Origin: Gammaproteobacteria bacterium
Lineage (GTDB): Bacteria > Pseudomonadota > Gammaproteobacteria > Tenderiales > Tenderiaceae
DNA: 15,994 nucleotides
Direction of reading: 5' to 3'
Assembly (NCBI GenBank): GCA_024276775.1
Contig: JAJRWO010000005.1
Span: 1-15,994 of the forward strand
The notes beneath the pieces are model-generated. The model did no database searches. It was not told the DNA's origin and worked only from the letters and a program-made list of their open reading frames with translations. The position numbers were made by a program, and so were the translations under genes. Numbering within the stretch: the stretch's first letter is position 1; each line of letters opens with the position of its first letter. This document shows positions 6,477 through 13,422 of this stretch, piece by piece.

Positions 6477-8159
6477 ATGAACACCCGCACGCAACGCCTC
6501 AATAACAAAATCCTGATCCCGGTTGTTATCCTGCTGTTAAGCGGCTGCGCTGCCGAGGCCATAGAAAATATCGGTTCGATTGCAGCCGCACATGAAAGTG
6601 CCATCGACCAAAGCGGCAAACGCCTGTTGTTAGACCACTCCCCTACCGCCCCGGCTATCGAACAAGTTCTGGCCAATATGGACGATAACCTGATTGCAAA
6701 TGCCAGGACAACCATTACTAATAGCGAACTGCCAGTACCTGTCAGCATCTGGCAACGGGTTCGATCAGGCTTCCAGCTGCAAGACAACGACCATCCTCAG
6801 GTCAAAAGCGACCTCAAATGGTATGCCAAACACCAGCGCTATCTCAACTACACCTTTAAACGCGCCGACCCTTATTTTTATCATATCGTCGAACAAGTCG
6901 AAGCCCGTGGCATGCCCATGGAGATAGCTCTGCTGCCGGTAGTAGAAAGTGCCTTTCAACCATTTGCCTATTCTCATGGACGCGCAGCCGGCATCTGGCA
7001 GTTCATTCCCGTTACCGCGCGTCGCTTTGGCCTGAAAATTGACTGGTGGTATGACGGACGCCGCGACATCAAGGCCTCCACCACCGCCGCACTGGACTAT
7101 CTGGAAATCCTCAATAAACGTTTTGATGGCGACTGGCTGCTGGCCCTGGCCGCTTATAACTCAGGCGAAGGTACCGTTTCAAAAGCCATTCGCAAAAACA
7201 AGAAACGCGGTAAAGGCACGACATTTTGGGATCTAGAACTACCTCGTGAAACACAAGGTTATGTCCCTAAACTACTGGCCGTTTCAAGCCTCGTCGCCAA
7301 CCCTGAACGGCATGGTGTCAACTTGAGGATCATCGACAACAAGCCACAACTGACCGAGGTCAATATTGGTTCCCAACTGGACTTAGCGATCGCTGCCGAC
7401 ATGGCTGGACTATCATTGGAACAGCTTTACATCCTCAATCCAGCGTTTAACCGTTGGGCAACATCACCTGACGGCCCTCACTTACTGCTGTTACCCATTG
7501 ACAAGGCCGATAGTTTCAAAGAAAAACTGGCCCAGCTGCCGAAACAGCAACGGGTTAAGTGGGTACGTCACCGCATTAAAAACGGTCAGACCTTAGGCCA
7601 CATCGCCCAACGATACAAAACCACGGTCAAGACGATCCAAACAACTAACAATATCCGCGGCAACACCATCCGTACCGGCAAATATCTCATCATTCCCATC
7701 GCCAGTAAATCACTCAATCACTATACTCTGAGTGGACAGCAACGCCTGCACAGCAAACAAAACAGCCATCGCAGTGGGCACAAAACCCAGCATGTGGTTC
7801 GCAAAGGCGACACCTTCTGGGATATTGCCGTTGCCCACAAGGTCTCAGTCCGCAAACTGGCTTCATGGAATGGCATGGCACCGCGCGACACCTTGCGCCC
7901 CGGAAAAAAACTGGTGATCTGGAGCAACACCGGGAATGCCAGCGCCCCAATTGACAACCCGGCAACCAAAGCCATGACCCGCAAAATCAACTACAAGATA
8001 CGCAATGGCGATTCGCTGGCGCGTATTTCACAGCGTTTTAATGTCAGTGTCAGTCAACTAAAAAAATGGAATCCCCACAGTACCCAGGGGAAATACATTC
8101 AACCTGGCCAACGGCTGGTTGTTTATGTCGATGTCACAAGAGTGGCCGAGAACATTTAG
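6477..8159 (+). CDS. mltD: Membrane-bound lytic murein transglycosylase D
   Basis: The 560-residue protein is a predicted lipoprotein: a charged start, a hydrophobic stretch and the lipobox LLSGC with Cys24. MltD cleaves peptidoglycan glycan strands, forming 1,6-anhydro ends, from the periplasmic face of the outer membrane. The transglycosylase domain (about 115-270) carries the catalytic Glu157 in LLPVVESAF, then AAGIWQF (170-176) and AAYNSGEGTV (about 225-234). Three LysM peptidoglycan-binding repeats follow at about 362-408, 438-482 and 503-551, each with an 'NGQTL', 'KGDTF' or 'NGDSL' start. E. coli MltD has two LysM repeats, so this is a longer version. GGAAG lies seven bases before the ATG. 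A TATACT at 6434-6439 is a possible -10 element with no good -35. The neighbour gloB is the same as in E. coli. Confidence 0.96.
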   Translation: MNTRTQRLNNKILIPVVILLLSGCAAEAIENIGSIAAAHESAIDQSGKRLLLDHSPTAPAIEQVLANMDDNLIANARTTITNSELPVPVSIWQRVRSGFQLQDNDHPQVKSDLKWYAKHQRYLNYTFKRADPYFYHIVEQVEARGMPMEIALLPVVESAFQPFAYSHGRAAGIWQFIPVTARRFGLKIDWWYDGRRDIKASTTAALDYLEILNKRFDGDWLLALAAYNSGEGTVSKAIRKNKKRGKGTTFWDLELPRETQGYVPKLLAVSSLVANPERHGVNLRIIDNKPQLTEVNIGSQLDLAIAADMAGLSLEQLYILNPAFNRWATSPDGPHLLLLPIDKADSFKEKLAQLPKQQRVKWVRHRIKNGQTLGHIAQRYKTTVKTIQTTNNIRGNTIRTGKYLIIPIASKSLNHYTLSGQQRLHSKQNSHRSGHKTQHVVRKGDTFWDIAVAHKVSVRKLASWNGMAPRDTLRPGKKLVIWSNTGNASAPIDNPATKAMTRKINYKIRNGDSLARISQRFNVSVSQLKKWNPHSTQGKYIQPGQRLVVYVDVTRVAENI

Positions 8160-8170
8160 CCTGTCCATGC

Positions 8171-8205
8171 AAGGGGCCAGTAAAATGGATTTTGCCGTTC
8201 CCCTT
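8171..8205 (+). other. Hairpin between mltD and prc
   Basis: AAGGGG (8171-8176) pairs with CCCCTT (8200-8205), with an inner AAAA/TTTT pairing, 12 bases after the mltD stop. No T-run follows, so it is not a textbook terminator. It may act as a 3'-end or processing hairpin between mltD and prc. A weak TTGAAA with a TATATA 19 bases on (8204-8234) could be a prc promoter. Confidence 0.3.
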
Positions 8206-8263
8206 GAAATTCAGGCTAACCGGGCCAATATATAACCAACGACTTCCCCACTGAAGCGACCCC

Positions 8264-10402
8264 ATGATCATAAAAAAAACCGTCCTGCTCACCCTGTTAA
8301 TGTGTTTAACACTTGCTGTCACAGCGGCTAATGCGCCGCTAAATCCGGCACCGGAACACAGTTTTTCTACGATTCTGTTAACCAAGCTCATCAAACAACT
8401 TCATTACAAAAAAAGCTCCCTGAACGACGCTCAATCCAGCGCCATTTTAAACCGATACATTGAATCCCTTGACGCCAACCACAATATCTTTACTGCCGAA
8501 GATATTGCCTCTTTCAAACCCTATGATGCGATTTTGGATGATGCCTTGCGCCGTGGCAACCTTGAGCCGGCATTTAACATCTTCCACTTATTCAGCCAGC
8601 GTCGTATTGAGCGTGCTGACTATGCCCTCAAACGCCTGGAACAACCCTTTGATTTCAGCCTGGATGAGCAGTATCTGTTTGATCGCACAGAGGCCGCATG
8701 GCCCAAAGACAAAAATGAGCTGGATGACATATGGCGTAAACGGATTAAAAATGATGTTTTGAGTTTATCTCTGTCGCACAAAAGTGACGATGAAGTCAAA
8801 GAGACTCTGCGTAAACGCTATCAACGTTTTAAAACCCGCTCTGAACAGATAAAATCAGAAGACGTATATGAGATTTTTATTAATGCCTACCTGAGAACCA
8901 TCGAGCCTCACACCGCCTATTTTTCACCACGCACCTCAGAAAACTTTAAAATCAACATGAGCCTTTCTCTGGAGGGAATCGGTGCTGTACTGAAAACTGT
9001 TGACGACTACACGACGATCAAAAGTACTGTTCACGGTGGCCCGGCAGAAATGAGCAATCAGCTTCACCCTGAAGACCGCATTAGCAGTGTTGGCCAAGGC
9101 CACAATGGTGTGATTGAAGATGTTGTTGGCTGGCGTATCGATGACGTAGTTGCCCTCATCCGCGGCCCCAAAGGGTCAGTGGTACGCTTGCAGGTGCTGC
9201 ACAAAGCAAATGGTCTGGATGGGCCAGCCAAGATTGTCACCATCGTCCGCGACAAAATAAAGCTGGAAGAACAACAAGCCAAAAAATCCATTATTGAAAT
9301 TCCTGATGGCGAAAAAACCTCTCGCATTGGTGTCATTACCATTCCAACTTTTTACATAGACTTTGACGCTGCCAGGCGTGGCGAAAAAGATTATGTCAGT
9401 TCCACACGTGACACACGTACATTACTTGCCGAACTAAAAGCAGAAAAGGTTGATGGCATCATTATCGATCTGGCCGGAAACGGTGGCGGCTCACTCTCAG
9501 AAGCAATTTCACTTACCGGACTATTTATTGAATCAGGCCCCGTGGTGCAAGTGCAAGACAGCCACAATAAACTGGAAATTGACAAAGATACCGACCCCAG
9601 CATTGCCTACAGTGGCCCTCTGGCTGTGCTGGTAAATCGCTTTAGTGCCTCCGCCTCTGAAATTTTTGCCGCGGCCATGCAAGACTACGGCCGAGCAACC
9701 ATATTAGGTGAACCAACCTTCGGCAAAGGCACTGTACAACAAGTCATGGACTTAAATCGCCATGTCAAAAATAGCGGCACAACCCTGGGCCAACTGAAAA
9801 TGACCATCGCCCAGTTTTTCCGCATCAATGGCGACAGCACACAAAACCGCGGGGTTATCCCTGATATTATTTTTCCCACCGCACAGGTAAACGATGAACA
9901 AGGCGAAAGCTCACTGGAAAACGCTCTTCCCTGGACCCACATCAAGGCCGCCAGTTTTCGTCCATACAATCAAACCAACATTAATCTTGATACCGCCACC
10001 GCACAACACCAAAAGCGGGTTAAAACAAACAGTGGCTTTGACTATCTGCTTGCTCAAGCCAGCATGCGCAAACAAATCCTCGATAAAACATCCGTTACAC
10101 TTCTAAAAAATGAACGCGAAACTGAACGAAAAAAACAAGAAACAAAAGGTTTAGAATTATTAAATCAGTTTCGTATCTCACTGGGTTTGAAACCAGAAAA
10201 GCTAAGCGACTTTCTGAAAGATGAAGAAAGCAGCAATGATGATGATTTTTTCACAGAACAAATAAAACTTATCAAACTAAGGGAAGCCGCCGCCATACTT
10301 GTAGACTTGATCAGCCAAGCGCAGCAAGCCCCTCTTGCACATCAAGCAGTCGCGCGGGTTGCCAGCAAACCGGGCTATCAAACCAACGTCAATCCGGATT
10401 AA
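8264..10402 (+). CDS. prc: Tail-specific periplasmic protease Prc (C-terminal processing peptidase, S41)
   Basis: Prc cleaves periplasmic proteins from their C-terminal tails. In E. coli it matures FtsI and degrades murein hydrolases such as MepS with the adaptor NlpI. The protein has 712 residues (E. coli Prc 682). Residues 1 to about 23 form a signal peptide. An N-terminal helical domain is followed by a PDZ domain (about 232-330, with SLEGIGAVL and 'VVGWRIDDVVALIRGPKG'). The S41 protease core carries the Ser463 nucleophile in VNRFSASASEIF and Lys488 in PTFGKGTVQ, 25 residues apart as in E. coli. A Lys/Glu-rich C-terminal helical domain follows. The loop usually written DLRxNGGG is DLAGNGGG here (Arg to Ala at 404). 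Only a weak GAAG precedes the ATG. It lies 104 bases after mltD and faces the small membrane gene. Confidence 0.96.
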   Translation: MIIKKTVLLTLLMCLTLAVTAANAPLNPAPEHSFSTILLTKLIKQLHYKKSSLNDAQSSAILNRYIESLDANHNIFTAEDIASFKPYDAILDDALRRGNLEPAFNIFHLFSQRRIERADYALKRLEQPFDFSLDEQYLFDRTEAAWPKDKNELDDIWRKRIKNDVLSLSLSHKSDDEVKETLRKRYQRFKTRSEQIKSEDVYEIFINAYLRTIEPHTAYFSPRTSENFKINMSLSLEGIGAVLKTVDDYTTIKSTVHGGPAEMSNQLHPEDRISSVGQGHNGVIEDVVGWRIDDVVALIRGPKGSVVRLQVLHKANGLDGPAKIVTIVRDKIKLEEQQAKKSIIEIPDGEKTSRIGVITIPTFYIDFDAARRGEKDYVSSTRDTRTLLAELKAEKVDGIIIDLAGNGGGSLSEAISLTGLFIESGPVVQVQDSHNKLEIDKDTDPSIAYSGPLAVLVNRFSASASEIFAAAMQDYGRATILGEPTFGKGTVQQVMDLNRHVKNSGTTLGQLKMTIAQFFRINGDSTQNRGVIPDIIFPTAQVNDEQGESSLENALPWTHIKAASFRPYNQTNINLDTATAQHQKRVKTNSGFDYLLAQASMRKQILDKTSVTLLKNERETERKKQETKGLELLNQFRISLGLKPEKLSDFLKDEESSNDDDFFTEQIKLIKLREAAAILVDLISQAQQAPLAHQAVARVASKPGYQTNVNPD

Positions 10403-10446
10403 AACATAAGCATAAAAACATTAAGGAACGAGCACGAGATAACGGC

Positions 10447-10824
10447 CTAATTCCCCATACACCTTTCGAACTCTTGTTTATTTTCTGGTGTTAATTCAGT
10501 CCCTGTCTCGTCAATTTTTTCAAACATTTTATTGCGACAGCTTTCGAATTTATGCATGTCTTCTGGGACTCCCCCAGCGTAACCATGGCGACGGCTACTG
10601 ATATCATCATACATCCTCCAGCCAAGCACCAAATGGGCAATGATAAATACTAGCCCATAAATTTTGAGTATATTTTTGTTAGCCGCCGCCATTGAAAGCA
10701 GCGCAAAAACAAGCGATCCATAGGTCAATATGATTGCGGCACCACTGACCATTATCAATGGGGTTGATAACACCACAATGATGATAGCGACAAACCCGAA
10801 TACGCTTTTTATCGTCAATTTCAT
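10447..10824 (-). CDS. Unrecognised small membrane protein, three predicted helices
   Basis: I do not recognise this 125-residue protein. It has three hydrophobic segments (about residues 7-25, 28-47 and 52-69). A hydrophilic C-terminal tail of about 55 residues follows, with many Glu/Lys/Asp and two cysteines (Cys96 in ESCRNKM, Cys122 in ERCMGN). Those two could form a disulfide if the tail is periplasmic. The start is placed at the ATG at 10824. Two in-frame TTG codons directly upstream are less likely, and no clear ribosome-binding site is seen for any of them. The gene converges on prc with a 44-base gap. It sits downstream of the argS-SPOR pair in the same direction, separated by about 130 bases with two stem-loops, so it is probably a separate unit. 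Its helix-charge pattern is that of a real protein, but its function is unknown. Confidence 0.7.
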   Translation of the reverse strand: MKLTIKSVFGFVAIIIVVLSTPLIMVSGAAIILTYGSLVFALLSMAAANKNILKIYGLVFIIAHLVLGWRMYDDISSRRHGYAGGVPEDMHKFESCRNKMFEKIDETGTELTPENKQEFERCMGN

Positions 10825-10848
10825 CAACAAAAGAATACTTGAAATTGC

Positions 10849-10873
10849 AAAAAAAATCTCGTTTCACTAACGA
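10849..10873 (-). terminator. Possible weak intrinsic terminator of the argS-SPOR operon
   Basis: On the minus strand a 5-bp stem TCGTT/AACGA (10873-10869 with 10863-10859) with a 5-base loop is followed two bases later by eight Ts (10856-10849). It lies about 80 bases beyond the stop of the SPOR gene and 25 bases before the small membrane gene. The stem is short and AT-rich, so termination would be partial at best. The T-run is the stronger part of the evidence. Confidence 0.35.
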
Positions 10874-10922
10874 TTGAACAGAGACATGACATAAATTAAA
10901 GGCACCGACTTAAATGGCCATA

Positions 10923-10946
10923 TATACCCATAACGCTATGGGTATA
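10923..10946. repeat. Perfect 10-bp inverted repeat with 4-base loop
   Basis: TATACCCATA (10923-10932) and TATGGGTATA (10937-10946) pair perfectly around the loop ACGC, five bases beyond the stop of the SPOR-domain gene. No T-run follows on the minus strand, the direction of that gene. It could be an RNA 3' hairpin protecting the argS-SPOR transcript, or a two-fold symmetric operator for the downstream small membrane gene. Confidence 0.55.
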
Positions 10947-10951
10947 CTGTC

Positions 10952-11575
10952 CTATTTTTTAATCTGCACCAACATAGTGTTGATATTGTTTTTGTGCAGG
11001 CGATTGCGCACCTTATTCAGTTTACGTTTGTCGGTAAACGGGCCAACTCTCACTCTTAACCACTGCTCTCCTCTGCTGGAAACAGGATCAATATCGGCTT
11101 CAATACCGAGCATGGCCATCTGTGCCTTGAGACTGTCGGCTTCACCATAAGCACGGAATGAACCGGCCTGAATCATGTAGGCAATATTATTTTTTTCTTT
11201 GATGCGGGCCTGTTCTTGTTTGATTTCAGCTTCGGGTATCAACACTTCAAGTTCGGGCAACAGGGTGTAAAAGTCAAAACGTGGGCCATCGTCTTTTTCT
11301 GCGGATATATTTTCAGGTGGTTTGGGTTTAGGGGTAACATTAACGGTATCGCTGACAGTCTTGGTGGCTGTCTTCGTCATTTCATTGTGACGATCATAAA
11401 AATAAACCATCACCGCTACGCTTAAACCAATGACCAGCCCCCCTAACATCCATATCCAACCGGGGGTTGGTTTTGCACTGCTATTTTTTTTGGCCCTGCT
11501 GTTGGTCTTTTTAGATGGCCGTTTTTTTATTTTCTGATCACTGCCGCGAGGGGTATTTTTGTAGTCCTTTGTCAT
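10952..11575 (-). CDS. ftsN: FtsN-like SPOR-domain cell-division protein
   Basis: The 207-residue protein has the FtsN layout. A basic cytoplasmic N-terminus (about 1-38, many Lys/Arg) is followed by one transmembrane helix (about 40-58). Then comes a periplasmic linker containing FDFYTLLPELEV (about 100-111), a juxtamembrane segment typical of such proteins, and a C-terminal SPOR domain (about 130-207, 'AYMIQAGSF', 'WLRVRVGPF'). SPOR domains bind denuded glycan strands at the septum, and FtsN triggers septal peptidoglycan synthesis. The gene starts 3 bases after the argS stop. Its GGAGG (11587-11591) lies inside the end of argS, 11 bases upstream. The priA-argS-SPOR order is known from Pseudomonas, where hslV follows. 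Here hslVU is not next. FtsN proteins diverge in sequence, so the name rests on architecture and context. Confidence 0.8.
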   Translation of the reverse strand: MTKDYKNTPRGSDQKIKKRPSKKTNSRAKKNSSAKPTPGWIWMLGGLVIGLSVAVMVYFYDRHNEMTKTATKTVSDTVNVTPKPKPPENISAEKDDGPRFDFYTLLPELEVLIPEAEIKQEQARIKEKNNIAYMIQAGSFRAYGEADSLKAQMAMLGIEADIDPVSSRGEQWLRVRVGPFTDKRKLNKVRNRLHKNNINTMLVQIKK

Positions 11576-11578
11576 TGA

Positions 11579-13339
11579 CTACATAGCCTCCGGCGCAGAT
11601 ACGCCTAACAATTCAAGCCCGTTTTTAATGACCTGTTTGACTGCCAGGTTAAGACTTAGACGTGCATTACGCCGCTTGGCATCGCCAACCAGAAACTGAT
11701 GAGCGTTATAGTAAGTATGAAATTCATTGGCCAATTCGCGCAGGTAATTGGCCAACTGATGAGGTTCATGATTCAAGGCTGCCGCTGCCAGGGCTTCCGG
11801 GTAACGTGACAGGTTGATCAGTAGTGCTTGCTCGTGCGATTCACTGAGCTGGTCAAGATTAGCCAGGCCATTGGCGTTGTCATGACTAAAACCCTTTTCA
11901 GTCATTTGCCGCAACACACTGCAAACCCGGGCATGGGCGTACTGAATGTAATAAACCGGATTATCACTGGACTGTGACTTGGCCAGATCCAGATCAAAGT
12001 CCATGTGTTGTTCGCATCTGCGCATGACGTAAAAGAAACGTGCGGCATCGTTACCCACTTCTTCACGCAGTTCACGCAGGGTGACGAATGAGCCAGAACG
12101 AGTCGACATTTGCAGCCGTTCGCCGCCGCGGTAAAGAATGGCAAACTGCACCAACAATACATCGAGCCTGGATGCCTCCTCACCCAGGGCTTCCAGTGCC
12201 GCTTTAACACGCGGTACATAACCGTGATGATCTGCACCCCAGATATCGATAACGCGATCGTAACCGCGCGCCAGTTTGTCCATGTGGTAGGCAATGTCAG
12301 AGGCGAAATAAGTGGTCTGGCCATTGTCACGTATCACAACGCGATCCTTGTCGTCACCAAAGTCAGTGGAGCGGAACCACCAGGCACCTTCTTTTTCGTA
12401 AAGATGGTTGCTGGTTTTGAGGCGTTCAATCGCTTTTTCGATGGCTCCATTTTCCATCAGTGAACGTTCTGAATACCATTCGTCGTAGTTGACGTTGAAT
12501 TCTGCAAGGTCTTCACGGATATCCGCCAGGACGGTGTTCAGGCCACGATCAAACACAGCGCGATAATTGTCAGCGCCTAATAATTTTTTGGCCTTGTTCA
12601 CCAGGCCATCAATGTGCCGTTCTTTATCACCACCAGCAGGTTCATCATCCGGGACGTTGGCAAAAACCGTGACCGCAGCATGTTGCAGTTTATTGCCGTG
12701 GCTGTTGTGCAGGTCGGCGGCGATATCAAAAACATAGTCGCCCTTGTAACCGTTGGCTGGAAAGGTGAACGCTTCGCCACATTTTTCCAGATAGCGCAAC
12801 CATACTGAGACGGCAAGAATATCCATTTGTCGACCGGCATCGTTAACATAATATTCACGCTGAACCTTGTAACCCATTGCCTCAAGCAGGTTGGCAACCG
12901 TGGCACCATAGGCAGCACCGCGACCGTGACCGACATGCAGTGGGCCGGTGGGATTGGCAGACACAAATTCCACCTGTATTGATTTGTTTGCACCGACATT
13001 GCTACGGCCGTAGCGATCGCCTTTTGTCTGTATCTCATTGATGACCGCATGGTAGGCATCTGCGGCGAGAAAGAAGTTGATAAAGCCGGGGCCAGCAATT
13101 TCAATCTTGGCTATTTGCCCGGAACTGCTCAGCACGGCAACAATGGCTTCGGCAATGTCACGGGGTTTGCGCCGGGCAGGTTTGGCCAGCATCAGTGCCA
13201 CGTTACAGGCAAAATCACCGTGTTGGCGGTCTTTGCTACGCTCCATCTGCAGTGTGAAACTGAGATCTGCTGGCAGGGTTTGGTTCGCTTGCAGTTGCTG
13301 GATGGCACTGTTGACCAGTTGCACGAGTTGCTGTTTCAC
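11579..13339 (-). CDS. argS: Arginyl-tRNA synthetase
   Basis: This class I synthetase attaches arginine to tRNA-Arg. The 586 residues are near the usual length of about 577. The N-terminal tRNA-binding domain (about 1-110) is followed by the HIGH-type motif in SANPTGPLHVGHGRGA (HVGH at 135-138). A KMSKS-like loop follows in modified form, QMSTRSG at 410-416, as is normal for many ArgS proteins. The C-terminal anticodon-binding helical domain includes 'YYIQYAHARV' (about 463-472). The start codon is GTG at 13339, with AGGA seven bases upstream. The gene follows priA by 83 bases with a promoter-like sequence in the gap. It overlaps nothing and is tightly followed by the SPOR gene. Confidence 0.97.
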   Translation of the reverse strand: MKQQLVQLVNSAIQQLQANQTLPADLSFTLQMERSKDRQHGDFACNVALMLAKPARRKPRDIAEAIVAVLSSSGQIAKIEIAGPGFINFFLAADAYHAVINEIQTKGDRYGRSNVGANKSIQVEFVSANPTGPLHVGHGRGAAYGATVANLLEAMGYKVQREYYVNDAGRQMDILAVSVWLRYLEKCGEAFTFPANGYKGDYVFDIAADLHNSHGNKLQHAAVTVFANVPDDEPAGGDKERHIDGLVNKAKKLLGADNYRAVFDRGLNTVLADIREDLAEFNVNYDEWYSERSLMENGAIEKAIERLKTSNHLYEKEGAWWFRSTDFGDDKDRVVIRDNGQTTYFASDIAYHMDKLARGYDRVIDIWGADHHGYVPRVKAALEALGEEASRLDVLLVQFAILYRGGERLQMSTRSGSFVTLRELREEVGNDAARFFYVMRRCEQHMDFDLDLAKSQSSDNPVYYIQYAHARVCSVLRQMTEKGFSHDNANGLANLDQLSESHEQALLINLSRYPEALAAAALNHEPHQLANYLRELANEFHTYYNAHQFLVGDAKRRNARLSLNLAVKQVIKNGLELLGVSAPEAM

Positions 13340-13375
13340 AAAGGCGTCCTACGGGGGTTGTGGGTTGGGGGCTTG

Positions 13376-13405
13376 ATTATCACTTTTCCGGGGCTCGATA
13401 TGCAA
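13376..13405 (-). promoter_or_regulatory. Candidate argS promoter
   Basis: On the minus strand TTGCAT (13405-13400), an 18-base spacer and GATAAT (13381-13376) resemble a sigma-70 promoter, 37 bases before the argS GTG. The -10 is one base off consensus and the -35 is weak. It would allow argS and the SPOR gene to be expressed apart from priA. Confidence 0.4.
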
Positions 13406-13422
13406 ATGATTGTAGCCTGAAC

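Noticed and set aside
11902..12330. A 142-codon minus-strand open frame inside argS in another frame.
   Set aside because: The argS frame carries the KMSKS-like loop and conserved domain in the same bases, and the alternative frame shows only Trp/Cys/His-rich shadow composition.
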